Source of the DNA: Phenylobacterium sp.
Lineage (GTDB): Bacteria; Pseudomonadota; Alphaproteobacteria; Caulobacterales; Caulobacteraceae
Length of the DNA stretch: 64,000 nucleotides
Direction: 5' to 3'
Assembly: GCF_004297125.1 (NCBI RefSeq)
Contig: NZ_SCVD01000023.1
Span: 62,001-126,000 of the forward strand
In this document: positions 1 to 8,661 of the stretch, one piece after another
Numbering within the stretch: the stretch's first letter is position 1
How the letters are laid out: each line of letters starts with the position of its first letter
Position numbers and translations under genes: made by a program
The notes under the pieces: generated by a model
What the model was told of the DNA's origin: nothing
Database searches by the model: none
Seen by the model: the letters and a program-made list of their open reading frames with translations, nothing else

Positions 1-795
1 GATCGCGCCCGGGCGGTGCAGTGTCTTGCGGAGGCCGTCTACTATGAAGCCGCCCGCGAGCCCGAAGTGGGCCAGGAGGCGGTCGCCCAGGTGGTGCTGA
101 ACCGCATGCGCCACCCAGCCTATCCGAAGTCCGTATGCGGCGTGGTCTACCAGGGGTCGGCCCGGGTCACCGGCTGCCAGTTCACCTTCACCTGCGACGG
201 GTCGCTGCGCTGGGCGCCGCAGCCGGCGCTGTGGAAGCGGGCCCGGGCCGTGGCGGAGCGGGCGCTCAATGGCTACGTCGACAAGACCGTGGGCTCGGCC
301 ACCCATTATCACGCCCAGTACGTCGCCCCGTATTGGGCCCCGACCCTGGTGAAGATGACCCAGGTGGGGCAGCACATCTTCTACCGCTGGACCGGGCCGT
401 GGGGCGAACCCCCGGCCTTCACCGGCCGCTACGCCGGCGGCGAGGCCTACCTGAGCCCCGCCGTCCTGGGCAGCATCGATGCGCGCACGCAGGGCGGCCT
501 GATGACGCTGGACGCGCAGGGCGTCCCCACCGAGCGCAAGATCACCCTGGCCGTGGCCGGCGAGGTGCGCACCTACAGCGTCGTGGATCCCACCATGCCC
601 AGCGGCGAGCGCAAGCGTGTCATGGGCGTCCTGATGTCCACCCGCCGCGCGCCGACGGCGGACGAGGTCAAGCGCATCAACCAGAGCCTGGAGGCGATGG
701 AGCGCGCGATGGACCAGAAGCCGGCCGCCACCGCGCCCTCGGCCGCAACGGTGGCCGCGCCCGCAGCCGCAACGGCGCCCGCGCCGTCCGCCTAA
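1..795 (+). CDS. Cell wall hydrolase, SleB family (5' end cut by window)
   Basis: Predicted peptidoglycan hydrolase of the SleB/Hydrolase_2 type, acting in the envelope. The visible part opens with the family core: CLAEAVYYEAARE (the Glu after LAEA is the expected catalytic acid), then VLNRMRHPAYP, CQFTFTCDG and ATHYHAQYV. The frame stays open to base 1, so the residue-6 GTG at base 16 is probably not the start and the N-terminus with its signal peptide lies upstream. The tail after about residue 190 is variable and ends in an Ala/Pro/Thr-rich stretch, which may be a linker. The stop overlaps the tail of the convergent small gene by 4 nt. Family call is firm; substrate and role (division, endolysin-like or spore-lysin-like) cannot be read from the sequence. 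Confidence 0.88.
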   Translation, partial: DRARAVQCLAEAVYYEAAREPEVGQEAVAQVVLNRMRHPAYPKSVCGVVYQGSARVTGCQFTFTCDGSLRWAPQPALWKRARAVAERALNGYVDKTVGSATHYHAQYVAPYWAPTLVKMTQVGQHIFYRWTGPWGEPPAFTGRYAGGEAYLSPAVLGSIDARTQGGLMTLDAQGVPTERKITLAVAGEVRTYSVVDPTMPSGERKRVMGVLMSTRRAPTADEVKRINQSLEAMERAMDQKPAATAPSAATVAAPAAATAPAPSA

Positions 796-1136
796 CGGAA
801 CGCCACGCGCAGCTTCGCGCCTACGAACCGTCCGGTCGGGTCGTAGCCCTGCACGGCGCCCTTGCGCTCCTGGCCGGGCTCAAGTCCGCAGAGGAACCCC
901 AGCGAACCGACGACACCCGCATCGTAGCGGTGGTCGACGGAGGTCTTGGCGACCCCGGGGATGCGCGGCTCGGGCACGTTGGCGTAGCGCGGTGCGTACG
1001 ACAGGGCGGGTCGGGCCAGGTCCAAGGCGACGCCGTTGGCGGTGGCGCGCAGCGGGGCCTTCATCAGCGCCTCGGCCGTCTGGGCCTGGGTCGAGCCGGC
1101 GGAGAGGGCGATCAGGGCGATGAGCGCGGCCTTCAT
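792..1136 (-). CDS. Small secreted protein of unknown function
   Basis: A 114-residue protein that I do not recognise. It starts with a typical Sec signal peptide (MKAALIALIALSAGSTQAQ, cleavage likely after AQA or TQA). The mature part is about 95 residues, Ala/Pro/Val-rich, with a short run YAPRYANVPEPRIPG and a single Cys. It ends with an alternating VGAKLRVAFR segment, which resembles a terminal beta strand, so a small periplasmic or outer-membrane-associated protein is possible. It converges on the cell wall hydrolase with a 4-nt overlap and has no operon partner. Confidence 0.7.
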   Translation of the reverse strand: MKAALIALIALSAGSTQAQTAEALMKAPLRATANGVALDLARPALSYAPRYANVPEPRIPGVAKTSVDHRYDAGVVGSLGFLCGLEPGQERKGAVQGYDPTGRFVGAKLRVAFR

Positions 1137-1196
1137 GCGTGGGGTCCTTGCCTGACGATCCTCAATGTACGCCCCGGAGCGACGCCGGGACCACCC

Positions 1197-1682
1197 TCAG
1201 CCCGCGAAGGCGTCGGGATAGATGATGCTGAGGGGCGCGTCGAAGGCGCCGGGCTCCAGCGCGAGCGCCATGAAGCCGGGACCGCCGGCGTAGACCGACC
1301 GCACCTTCGCCGCGGCGGCCGCCGAGAAGCCGAAGCGGGGATAGTAGGCCGGGTGGCCCAGGACGATGACGCCGTGGGCGCCGAACTCTCGGGCCTGTTC
1401 CAGACTGGCGCGGGTCAGGGCCGAGCCGACGCCGGTCCGCTGCAGGCCCGGACGGACGGCGAGCGGGGCCAAGGCGGCGTAGAGCTGCTGGCTGTCGGCC
1501 CACAGGCGGCTGAACAGGACGTGCCCGGCGACCACGCCGTCGTCCAGCGCGACCAGTTCGAACAGCACGTCGCCGGCGGCGCGCAACCGTTCCACCAGCC
1601 GGGCTTCGTCGGGCTGGCCGAAGGCGGCCTCGACCACTTCGGCGATGGCGGGGTGGTCGGCGGCGCGGGCATAGCGGATCAT
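1197..1682 (-). CDS. GNAT family N-acetyltransferase
   Basis: A 161-residue GCN5-related N-acetyltransferase, similar in layout to YhbS-type predicted acetyltransferases. The acetyl-CoA-binding motif A is visible as LAPLAVRPGLQRTGVGSALT, followed by the motif B region GAHGVIVLGHPAYYPRFGF, where the HPAYYPRFGF segment is typical of the YhbS group. It would transfer an acetyl group from acetyl-CoA to an unknown amine in the cytoplasm. ATG start at 1682; it stands alone on the minus strand. Confidence 0.9.
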   Translation of the reverse strand: MIRYARAADHPAIAEVVEAAFGQPDEARLVERLRAAGDVLFELVALDDGVVAGHVLFSRLWADSQQLYAALAPLAVRPGLQRTGVGSALTRASLEQAREFGAHGVIVLGHPAYYPRFGFSAAAAAKVRSVYAGGPGFMALALEPGAFDAPLSIIYPDAFAG

Positions 1683-1713
1683 CCGCCCAGGCTAGCGCTT
1701 CGCGGCGGCGGCG

Positions 1714-1929
1714 TCAGTCGTCGCGGCGGAAGCTGCGGCGCTCCTTGGCGGCCTGCGGCAGGTCCTGGCGCTCGTTGCGCAGGGCCTCCGCGGCCAGCTT
1801 GCGCCAGCCCTCGGCGATCGAAAGGTAGACATCCTTCTCGGCCGGATTGTCGGCCCTGGCGGCCAGCCGCATGACGACCTCCGCCTGCTGTCTGTACCGA
1901 TCACTCGCACTCTGGTTTTGGGCCTGCAC
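1714..1929 (-). CDS. Small conserved-looking helical protein, unknown function
   Basis: A 71-residue, highly charged protein without Cys, signal peptide or membrane segment. The sequence SDRYRQQAEVVMRLA...DVYLSIAEGWRKLA reads as two amphipathic helices, and the C-terminus is basic (KERRSFRRDD). The only in-frame start is a GTG with no clear ribosome binding site, so the start is uncertain. Its composition is protein-like in this frame and the alternative overlapping frame is Pro/Arg-rich noise. No function is proposed. Confidence 0.55.
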   Translation of the reverse strand: MQAQNQSASDRYRQQAEVVMRLAARADNPAEKDVYLSIAEGWRKLAAEALRNERQDLPQAAKERRSFRRDD

Positions 1930-1992
1930 GCTGGGGTAACGGTCCAGACATGCGTCGGGTTTCAGACATAGCTTGGCCGTTGCGGATTATTC

Positions 1993-3006
1993 TCACCAGG
2001 CGCCGATCTTCTGCGCCTCATGGTGGCTGATCGGGTGGTGAGCCTTGCGGTGGTCTTCCTCGGCGAGGAAGCGCACGGCCTCCAGCGCGGCCATGCAGCC
2101 CATGCCGGCCGCGGTCACCGCCTGGCGGTAGACGTCGTCGGTGACGTCGCCCGCCGCGTAGACGCCGTCGATCGCGGTCGAGGCCGTGCCGGCCTTCACC
2201 TTCAGATAGCCGCTGGCGTCCATCTCGAGCTGGCCCTTGAACAATTCGGAGGCCGGGGCGTGGCCGATGGCGATGAAGACCCCGTCGGCGTCGAGCGTCC
2301 GGGTGGCGCCGGTCTTCACATTCTTGAGCTTCACGCCTGTGACGCCGAGAGGATCGGTGTCGCCGGTGACCTCGTCCAGCACATGCTCCCAGACCACCTC
2401 GATCTTCGGGTGGTTGAACAGGCGCTCCTGCAGGATGCGCTCGGCGCGGAACTCGTCCTTGCGGTGGACGACGGTGACCTTGGCGGCGAAGTTGGTGAGG
2501 AACAGGGCCTCCTCCACCGCCGTGTTGCCGCCGCCGACCACGACCACGTTCTTGCCCCGGTAGAAGAAGCCGTCGCAGGTGGCGCAGGCCGAGACGCCGA
2601 AGCCCTGGAACTTCTGCTCTGTCTCGATTCCCAGCCACTTGGCCTGGGCGCCGGTGGCGATGATCAGGGTCTCGGCCAGCCAGACCTGGCCGCTGTCGGT
2701 CTCCAGCCGGAACGGGCGCTGGGACAGGTCGGCCCTGGTGACGATGTCGGTGACGATCTCCGTGCCGACGTGCGCGGCCTGGGCCTGCATCTGCTCCATC
2801 AGCCAGGGACCCTGGATGACGTCGGCGAAGCCCGGATAATTCTCGACGTCGGTGGTGATGGTGAGCTGACCGCCGGGCTGGATGCCCTGGATCAGTACGG
2901 GATTCAGCAGGGCGCGCGCGGCATAGACGGCGGCGGTGTAGCCAGCGGGGCCGGAGCCCACGATCAGGCAGCGGACATTGCGTGGTTCGGGGCGAGGTGC
3001 GGACAT
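1993..3006 (-). CDS. trxB: Thioredoxin reductase (NADPH)
   Basis: TrxB transfers electrons from NADPH through FAD and a redox-active disulfide to thioredoxin in the cytoplasm. Visible signatures are the N-terminal FAD-binding VGSGPAGYTAAVYAAR, the catalytic CATC (Cys about 141 and 144), the NADPH-binding VVGGGNTAVEEALFL, and the C-terminal FAD segment GVYAAGDVTD. The 337-residue length fits low-molecular-weight bacterial TrxB. I take ATG at 3006 (MSAPRPEP) because the 20 residues upstream in the longer frame are not family-like. It is divergent from pseI with about 90 nt between them. Confidence 0.97.
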   Translation of the reverse strand: MSAPRPEPRNVRCLIVGSGPAGYTAAVYAARALLNPVLIQGIQPGGQLTITTDVENYPGFADVIQGPWLMEQMQAQAAHVGTEIVTDIVTRADLSQRPFRLETDSGQVWLAETLIIATGAQAKWLGIETEQKFQGFGVSACATCDGFFYRGKNVVVVGGGNTAVEEALFLTNFAAKVTVVHRKDEFRAERILQERLFNHPKIEVVWEHVLDEVTGDTDPLGVTGVKLKNVKTGATRTLDADGVFIAIGHAPASELFKGQLEMDASGYLKVKAGTASTAIDGVYAAGDVTDDVYRQAVTAAGMGCMAALEAVRFLAEEDHRKAHHPISHHEAQKIGAW

Positions 3007-3098
3007 GGCGCTAATGTAGTGTCGATTCCGATGCGGTGCGACGCCCGATGCCGCGTTGGTTAACACCGCTTTCAGCGAGCGGGCGTTAGAAGACCCGC

Positions 3099-4154
3099 AT
3101 GGCCAGGAGCCCCGAGATCGAGATCGCCGGCCGGAAGATCGGCGCCGAGCATCCCCCGTTCGTGATCTGCGAGCTGTCGGGCAACCACAACGGCAGCCTG
3201 GAGCGGGCGCTGACCATGGTGGACGCCGCGGCCGACACCGGCTGTGACGCGATCAAGATCCAGACCTACACCGCCGACACCATCACCATGGACGTGGACC
3301 GGCCCGAATTCCGGATCCACGGCGGCCTGTGGGACGGGCGCAGCCTCTATGAGCTCTACCAGGAGGCCTACACCCCCTACGAATGGCATCCAGCGATCTT
3401 CGAGCGGGCCCGCAAGCGGGGCGTGACGATCTTCTCCAGCCCGTTCGACGAGACGGCGGTCGACCTGCTGGCCGACCTGGACGCGCCGGCCTTCAAGATC
3501 GCCTCGTTCGAGGCCGTGGACCTGCCGCTGATCCGCTATGCGGCGGCCAAGGGCAAGCCGCTGATCATCTCCACCGGCATGGCCAACCTGGCCGAGATGG
3601 AGGCCGCGCGGAACGCGGCGCTGGACGCCGGCGCGCCGGGCGTGGCCCTGCTGCACTGCGTGTCGAGCTATCCCGCGACTTTCGCCGACGCCAATGTGCG
3701 CACGGTGGCCGACATGGCCGACCGTTTCGGCTGCCCGATCGGGCTCTCGGACCACACCATGGGGACGGCGGCCTCGGTGGCGGCGGTGGCCATGGGCGCC
3801 TCGATCATCGAGAAGCACTTCACCCTGGCCCGCGCCGACGGCGGGCCGGACGCCGACTTCAGCCTGGAGCCGGCCGAATTCACGGCGCTGGTCCACGACA
3901 CCAAGGCGGCCTGGGAGGCGCTGGGCCGCGCCCACTACGACGTGCTGGGGTCGGAACGGGGCAATCTGCAGTTCCGGCGCTCGCTGTACGTTTCCGCCGA
4001 CGTGAAGGCGGGCGAGCGGCTGAGCCGGGCCAACGTGCGTTCCATCCGGCCGGGCCATGGCCTGCCGCCGGCGCACTTCGAGGAGGTGCTGGGCCGGACG
4101 GCGAGACGCGACCTGCGGCGGGGCGAGCCGCTGGCCTGGGACATGCTGGCCTGA
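3099..4154 (+). CDS. pseI: Pseudaminic acid synthase (NeuB/PseI family)
   Basis: Condenses phosphoenolpyruvate with a 6-deoxy diacetamido hexose to form a nonulosonic acid, most likely pseudaminic acid. The 351 residues show the NeuB barrel: ICELSGNHNGS at the N-terminus, DAIKIQTYTADT, IFSSPFDETAVD, LLHCVSSYPA and IGLSDHTMG, then EKHFTLARADGGPD. The C-terminal SAF (antifreeze-like) domain is seen as RRSLYVSADVKAGE. The EKHFTLxRxxGGPD..FS pattern is closer to PseI than to sialic acid synthase. A pseG homologue lies 6 kb away, which supports the pseudaminate reading; legionaminic acid synthesis is the main alternative. In Caulobacterales such sugars decorate flagellin. Confidence 0.9.
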   Translation: MARSPEIEIAGRKIGAEHPPFVICELSGNHNGSLERALTMVDAAADTGCDAIKIQTYTADTITMDVDRPEFRIHGGLWDGRSLYELYQEAYTPYEWHPAIFERARKRGVTIFSSPFDETAVDLLADLDAPAFKIASFEAVDLPLIRYAAAKGKPLIISTGMANLAEMEAARNAALDAGAPGVALLHCVSSYPATFADANVRTVADMADRFGCPIGLSDHTMGTAASVAAVAMGASIIEKHFTLARADGGPDADFSLEPAEFTALVHDTKAAWEALGRAHYDVLGSERGNLQFRRSLYVSADVKAGERLSRANVRSIRPGHGLPPAHFEEVLGRTARRDLRRGEPLAWDMLA

Positions 4155-4287
4155 GCGGGCGTCATCGCCGGCCACCTTCCGGCTAGATTAGTTATCAACG
4201 ATCACTTAGATTGATCTGCATCAAGGGCCAGGCCCTGGCGGATGCCCCATGGTCGGCCCCAACGAAGCAATTGGGAGGCCCAGAGCC

Positions 4288-5802
4288 ATGAACGCCATCA
4301 GTGCGACTGTCACGGACGCCGGTCATTTCGACGTCCTGATCGTGGGGGCGGGGATCTCGGGGGTCGGCGCCGCCTACCACCTGCGCCAGCAATCCCCGGA
4401 CCGCTCCTTCGTCGTGCTGGAGACTCTCGAGAGCTTCGGCGGCACCTGGCTCACCCACAAATATCCGGGCATCCGGTCGGACAGCGACCTCTACACCTTC
4501 GGCTACCGGTTCAAGCCCTGGGTGGGCCCGCCGATCGCCACGGCGGAGGAAATTCTCTCGTACATGGGCGAGGTGATCGAAGAGAACGACCTGGCGCAGC
4601 ACATCCGTTACGGCCACCGGATCGAGCGGGCGAGCTGGTCGAACACCGAGAACCTCTGGACCATCGAGGCGGTGCGTCTCGACACCGGGGAGAAGCTCCG
4701 ATTCACCGCGAACTTCCTGTGGATGTGCCAGGGCTACTACCGCCAGTCGGAAGGCTACACGCCTGAGTGGGCCGGCATGGACAGCTTCAAGGGCCGTATC
4801 GTCCATCCGCAGACCTGGCCGGACGACCTGGACCTGAAGGACAAGAAGGTCGTCATCATCGGCTCGGGCGCGACCGCCGCGACCCTGCTGCCCAACATCG
4901 CGGACGACTGTGGGCACGTGACTCTGCTGCAGCGCTCGCCCACCTATTTCATCCCCGGCCGCAACGCCAACGAGCTCGCCGACACGCTTCGCGAGCTGAA
5001 GGTCGACGAGAACTGGATCCACGAGATCGTGCGGCGGAAGATCCTGTTCGACCAGGACGCCTTCACCCGCCGCGCCTTCGAGGAGCCGGAGTCCGTCAAG
5101 CAGGAGCTGCTGGCCGGCGTCAGCGCCTTCGTGGGGCCTGAGGTGACGGCCAAGCATTTCACGCCCAGCTACCGGCCCTGGCGCCAGCGGATCGCTTTCG
5201 TGCCGGAGGGCGACATCTTCCAGGCGGTGAAGGCGGGCAAGGCCTCGGTCGTGACCGACGAGATCGACCGGTTCACCGAGGCCGGGATCCTGCTGAAGTC
5301 GGGCGAAACCCTCGAGGCCGACATCATCGTCACGGCGACCGGCTTCAACCTCAACGTCCTGGGCGACATCGATTTCTCCATCGACGGCGAACCTCTCGAT
5401 TTCTCCAAGACCGTCACCTACCGCGGCATGATGTTCACCGGCGTGCCGAACATGGTCTGGGTGTTCGGTTACTTCCGGGCGAGCTGGACCCTGCGCGCCG
5501 ACCTGATCGCGGACTTCGTCTGCCGGCTGCTGAACCACATGCGCGACAAGGGCGCCGCGAAGGTCGAGGTGGCGCTTAGGCCCGAGGACCGCGACATGCC
5601 GCTGCTGCCGTGGATGGATCCCGAAAACTTCAATCCGGGCTATCTGATGCGGGGCATGCATCTGCTGCCCAAGAGCGGCGACAAGCCCGAGTGGCAGCAC
5701 AGCCAGGACTACTGGCGCGAGAAGGACGCGCTGCCCCTGATCGATCTGGACGACCCCGCGTTCGTCTACGAGGGGCAGGCGATGGGTTCGAAGGCCGCCT
5801 AG
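4288..5802 (+). CDS. FAD-dependent monooxygenase, Baeyer-Villiger type
   Basis: A 504-residue flavoprotein monooxygenase using FAD, NADPH and O2. It has the FAD Rossmann motif GAGISGVGAAYHL near residue 20, the diagnostic type I Baeyer-Villiger fingerprint FKGRIVHPQTWPDD near residue 168 (matches FxGxxxHxxxWP/D), and the NADPH motif GSGATAATL just after it. ATATGFN occurs near residue 350. I choose ATG 4288 because GGGAGG lies about 9 nt upstream; the in-frame ATG at 4249 lacks this. The substrate is unknown (ketone, steroid or long-chain compound are all possible). Despite its position between pseI and the glycosyltransferase, nothing in the sequence ties it to sugar synthesis. Confidence 0.92.
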   Translation: MNAISATVTDAGHFDVLIVGAGISGVGAAYHLRQQSPDRSFVVLETLESFGGTWLTHKYPGIRSDSDLYTFGYRFKPWVGPPIATAEEILSYMGEVIEENDLAQHIRYGHRIERASWSNTENLWTIEAVRLDTGEKLRFTANFLWMCQGYYRQSEGYTPEWAGMDSFKGRIVHPQTWPDDLDLKDKKVVIIGSGATAATLLPNIADDCGHVTLLQRSPTYFIPGRNANELADTLRELKVDENWIHEIVRRKILFDQDAFTRRAFEEPESVKQELLAGVSAFVGPEVTAKHFTPSYRPWRQRIAFVPEGDIFQAVKAGKASVVTDEIDRFTEAGILLKSGETLEADIIVTATGFNLNVLGDIDFSIDGEPLDFSKTVTYRGMMFTGVPNMVWVFGYFRASWTLRADLIADFVCRLLNHMRDKGAAKVEVALRPEDRDMPLLPWMDPENFNPGYLMRGMHLLPKSGDKPEWQHSQDYWREKDALPLIDLDDPAFVYEGQAMGSKAA

Positions 5803-5841
5803 AAGCGGAGAAGCGCCGCATCGTAAGCGTGGGTTAACGCG

Positions 5842-5862
5842 AAGCGGCTCTTCTGGCCGCTT
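5842..5862. other. Hairpin between monooxygenase and PhyH gene
   Basis: The arms AAGCGGC and GCCGCTT enclose a 7-nt spacer, and the outer bases GGTTAA/TTAACC extend the symmetry around it. There is no U-tract, so it is a poor intrinsic terminator. It might be an operator or an RNA structure in the leader of the PhyH gene that starts 14 nt later. Confidence 0.4.
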
Positions 5863-5875
5863 AACCACGACGACG

Positions 5876-6832
5876 ATGCGGAGAGTCCCCGTGAACATGA
5901 TGGCGAAGCCGATGGCCGGCCCCGGGCTGGCCGCCGACGCGATCTCGGACTTCATCGAGACCGGCGCGCACCTGTTCCACGCCCCGGTGGACGCCGACGC
6001 CGCGACCGAGCTGCTGGCCGACATCCGCGCCACGCGGGCCTTCGACGAGACCCTGTTCCAGAGCGAGGCGGACTTCGACGCCGACCCGCAGTACACCGGC
6101 GTCAATCCGAAGCCGGGCCGCAACCTGCTGGAGCGCTTCGAGGCCAAGCTGGGCTTCGTCGAACAGGCCCCGCATATCGTGGAGGCGATCACCGCCTTGC
6201 TGGGCGCCGACTACGAGATCCTGAACAAGAAGGTTGTCTGCGGCGTGCCGGCCCGCTCGATCCCCGACTGGCTGAAGACCCGCATCCACGGCAACCCGGT
6301 GAACAACCTGGGCGCCTATGTGAAGCCGCAGCACCGGGACATCACCTATTTCTACGGCATCGACTTCCACCAGGACCTGATCGACTACAAGGACCGGGAA
6401 GCCGATTTCCTGACCCTCTACATCTACCTGCACCCGGTCACGAAGGCGGACGCGCCGCTGTACCTGCTCGAGGGCAGCCACCGGCTCGGCGGGTCGGTGT
6501 TCCCGCACGACCTGACCCGCGCCCCGGACGGAACCTGGCTCTACCGCAACGGCGAGCACGGCGAGACGGTGACCCAGCAGCGCATCCTGACCGGGGGCAC
6601 GGGCTTCGCGGCCATGTGGCACGCCTGCACCCTGCACGGCACCCAGCCGGACGCCGCCGACCACGAGCGCATCTCGCTCCGCTATCTCGTGGCGCGCGGG
6701 AAGGGCCGAGCGTCCGGCATGGATGCGGTGAACGCCACGCTGGACGGCCCGCTCAGTCTCACCGCGACGCGCGAGGACCTGGACGCCGCCGGCGCCGCGG
6801 TGATCCGCAAGAACACCGTGCTGAAGGCCTGA
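5876..6832 (+). CDS. Phytanoyl-CoA dioxygenase (PhyH) family protein
   Basis: A predicted Fe(II)/2-oxoglutarate dioxygenase of about 318 residues. The metal triad is readable: HQD in YGIDFHQDLID (His and Asp), and the distal His in CTLHGTQPD. The following ISLRYL supplies the Arg expected to bind 2-oxoglutarate. LLEGSHRLGG is the usual PhyH strand after the HxD. The start is ambiguous: ATG 5876, GTG 5891 or ATG 5897 are all in frame and none has a strong ribosome binding site. Its stop codon shares one base with the start codon of the downstream GT41 gene, implying translational coupling. It may hydroxylate a sugar intermediate or the acceptor protein, but this is inferred from context only. 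Confidence 0.85.
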   Translation: MRRVPVNMMAKPMAGPGLAADAISDFIETGAHLFHAPVDADAATELLADIRATRAFDETLFQSEADFDADPQYTGVNPKPGRNLLERFEAKLGFVEQAPHIVEAITALLGADYEILNKKVVCGVPARSIPDWLKTRIHGNPVNNLGAYVKPQHRDITYFYGIDFHQDLIDYKDREADFLTLYIYLHPVTKADAPLYLLEGSHRLGGSVFPHDLTRAPDGTWLYRNGEHGETVTQQRILTGGTGFAAMWHACTLHGTQPDAADHERISLRYLVARGKGRASGMDAVNATLDGPLSLTATREDLDAAGAAVIRKNTVLKA

Positions 6833-8550
6833 TGGTGAGCACGACCCAAACGATGATGCGGGCCGGGCGCGAGGCGCAACTGGCCGGCGATCCCTGGACC
6901 GCCGTCGAGATCTTCGAGGACCTCGCCGCCCGCGAGCCGGCCAACGCGGAGGTCCGCTACTGGCTGGCGAGCGCGAAGCTGACCTCGGGCGATCCGAACG
7001 GCGCGGCCTTGGCGATGGAGGACGCCCGGATCCTGCACACCCTGCCGCTGGTGACCGCCAGGGGCGGGGATGCGGGCCGGTGTCGCACCGACGCCGCGCA
7101 TGCCGCCCTCATCGCCGATCAGCTCTACGGCCAGCACATGGTCGCCATGTCCGCCGTGGTGAGGGCGCTGTGCCTGTCGGCCGGGCGAATGGGCGCCGAG
7201 GACCTGCTGGCCTACGGCCTCAGCCTGCAGCATCAGGGACGCGTCGAAGAGGCGTCCGAGGTGTTCGGGATGGTCGCCGAAGCCCGCCCCACCCCACGGG
7301 CCTCCCAGTTCCGCCTTTGGGCGACCCTGTTCTGCGAGGATGGCGAAGCCCGGTTCGCCGAGGAGGCCAAGGCCTGGGCCCGCCGTCATGCGCCTGCGCA
7401 CCCCGCGGCCCCTTTCTCGAACCCGCCCTTGGGAGGGCGGCGGCTGCGTATCGGCTATGTCGCCCCGAACTTCGCCGGCTCACAGCTTCGCCAGTACATG
7501 ACGCCGTTGCTGGAGAACCACGATCCGGCGGCCGTGGAGGTCACGCTTTACCCGGCGAGCGCGGACACGGAGTCGAATTGGCCGGACTGGATCGCCGTGC
7601 ATCCGATCGGCCATCTGTCGGATGCCGACGCCGCGGCCCTGATCCGCCGCGACGGCGTCGACGTCCTCGCCGACTGCTGGGGCCATACGGCCGGCTCGCG
7701 CATCTCCGTCCTCGCGCGGAGGCCGGCGCCCGTCCAAGTGGCGTGGATCAATTCCAGCCACACGACCGGCCTCGAGCAGGTCGACTACATCCCGCATGCG
7801 ACCTCGGACCGCAGCTATCCGGAGGGCCGCTATACGGAGGAGATCTGGCAGATCGGCCCGGTCTATACGGCCTTCCGTCCGGCCGAGGGCCGCCTGCCGC
7901 CCGTTCCGACGCCGGCGCTGGCGTCCGGGCTTCTGACGTTCGGCTCGTTCAATCACCCCGCCAAACTGAACGACTGGGTGCTCGACGCCTGGGCCGCCAT
8001 CCTGCGGTCGACGCCATCGTCGCGGCTGCTGCTGAAGTACTCCTACTTCAGCGATCCCGTCCTGCAGCGGGCGACCCAGGCCAGGTTCGCCGCCCGGGGC
8101 GTCGCGCCGGAGCGGATCGTGTTCGAGGGCCATACGACGGGCGAGGCCTATTTCGCCGCCTACCGCCAGGTGGACCTCATGCTGGACGCCTGGCCGTTCG
8201 CCGGGTCGACCACGACTCTCGACGCCCTTTCGAACGGCGTGCCCGTGCTGACCATGGCCGACTGCGATTTCCAGGGGGGCGCCTACGCGCAGGCCATGCT
8301 CAAGGCGTCCGGGTTGCCGGACCTGCTCACGGATACGCCGGACGCCTTCGTCGAGCGCGCCTTGGAACTGACGGAGGATCTCCAGCGGCTCGACGCCCTG
8401 CGGGCGCGGGTGCGCCCGTCGTTCGAGGCGGGCGGATGCTGCGACGAGGTCGGGTTCACCCGCCGGATGGAGCAGGCCTTCGGCGAGATGTTCACCCGAT
8501 GGCGCCGTGAAGCTGGGCTGGACGGCCAGCCGGTCCGCGCCGCCTCCTAG
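6832..8550 (+). CDS. TPR / GT41 (SPINDLY-like) glycosyltransferase, possible FlmG-type flagellin glycosyltransferase
   Basis: A 572-residue soluble protein: helical tetratricopeptide-like N-terminus (to about residue 190), then an OGT/SPINDLY-type GT-B domain. Landmarks are RIGYVAPNF near 206, APVQVAWINSSHTTG near 300, FGSFNHPAKLNDWVLDAWAAIL near 370 (first half quoted only as a landmark), and DLMLDAWPFAGSTTT followed by LDALSNGVPVLTM near 450, the nucleotide-sugar pocket. Proteins with this architecture (FlmG) transfer nonulosonic acids to flagellin Ser/Thr in Caulobacterales. The neighbouring pseI and pseG genes fit that role, but an O-GlcNAc-type transferase for another target is possible. 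I use ATG 6832, which overlaps the upstream TGA; the longer frame upstream is antisense-like noise. Confidence 0.87.
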   Translation: MVSTTQTMMRAGREAQLAGDPWTAVEIFEDLAAREPANAEVRYWLASAKLTSGDPNGAALAMEDARILHTLPLVTARGGDAGRCRTDAAHAALIADQLYGQHMVAMSAVVRALCLSAGRMGAEDLLAYGLSLQHQGRVEEASEVFGMVAEARPTPRASQFRLWATLFCEDGEARFAEEAKAWARRHAPAHPAAPFSNPPLGGRRLRIGYVAPNFAGSQLRQYMTPLLENHDPAAVEVTLYPASADTESNWPDWIAVHPIGHLSDADAAALIRRDGVDVLADCWGHTAGSRISVLARRPAPVQVAWINSSHTTGLEQVDYIPHATSDRSYPEGRYTEEIWQIGPVYTAFRPAEGRLPPVPTPALASGLLTFGSFNHPAKLNDWVLDAWAAILRSTPSSRLLLKYSYFSDPVLQRATQARFAARGVAPERIVFEGHTTGEAYFAAYRQVDLMLDAWPFAGSTTTLDALSNGVPVLTMADCDFQGGAYAQAMLKASGLPDLLTDTPDAFVERALELTEDLQRLDALRARVRPSFEAGGCCDEVGFTRRMEQAFGEMFTRWRREAGLDGQPVRAAS

Positions 8551-8650
8551 AGTGCTTTCCGGCGAAGTGGATACCGGTTCGCCGCCAGAAAGCGCGACAA
8601 AGCAAAGACCTGGAGCGCCGCTCCGATTCAATCGGAGCGAATAGCGCTCT
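8549..8650. repeat. Alphaproteobacterial interspersed extragenic repeat
   Basis: About 100 bp of repeat-like DNA after the GT41 gene. It has inverted ends (AGAGTGCT at the left and AGCGCTCT at the right), a TGG-ACCGGTTCG core near 8570-8582, and an inner 21-bp near-perfect palindrome at 8620-8640 built on GCTCCGATT/AATCGGAGC. This matches my memory of a common Caulobacterales/Rhizobiales intergenic repeat. It sits between two convergent genes and may serve as a bidirectional terminator or a small non-autonomous repeat. Confidence 0.7.
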
Positions 8651-8661
8651 GGGCGTCGGGG

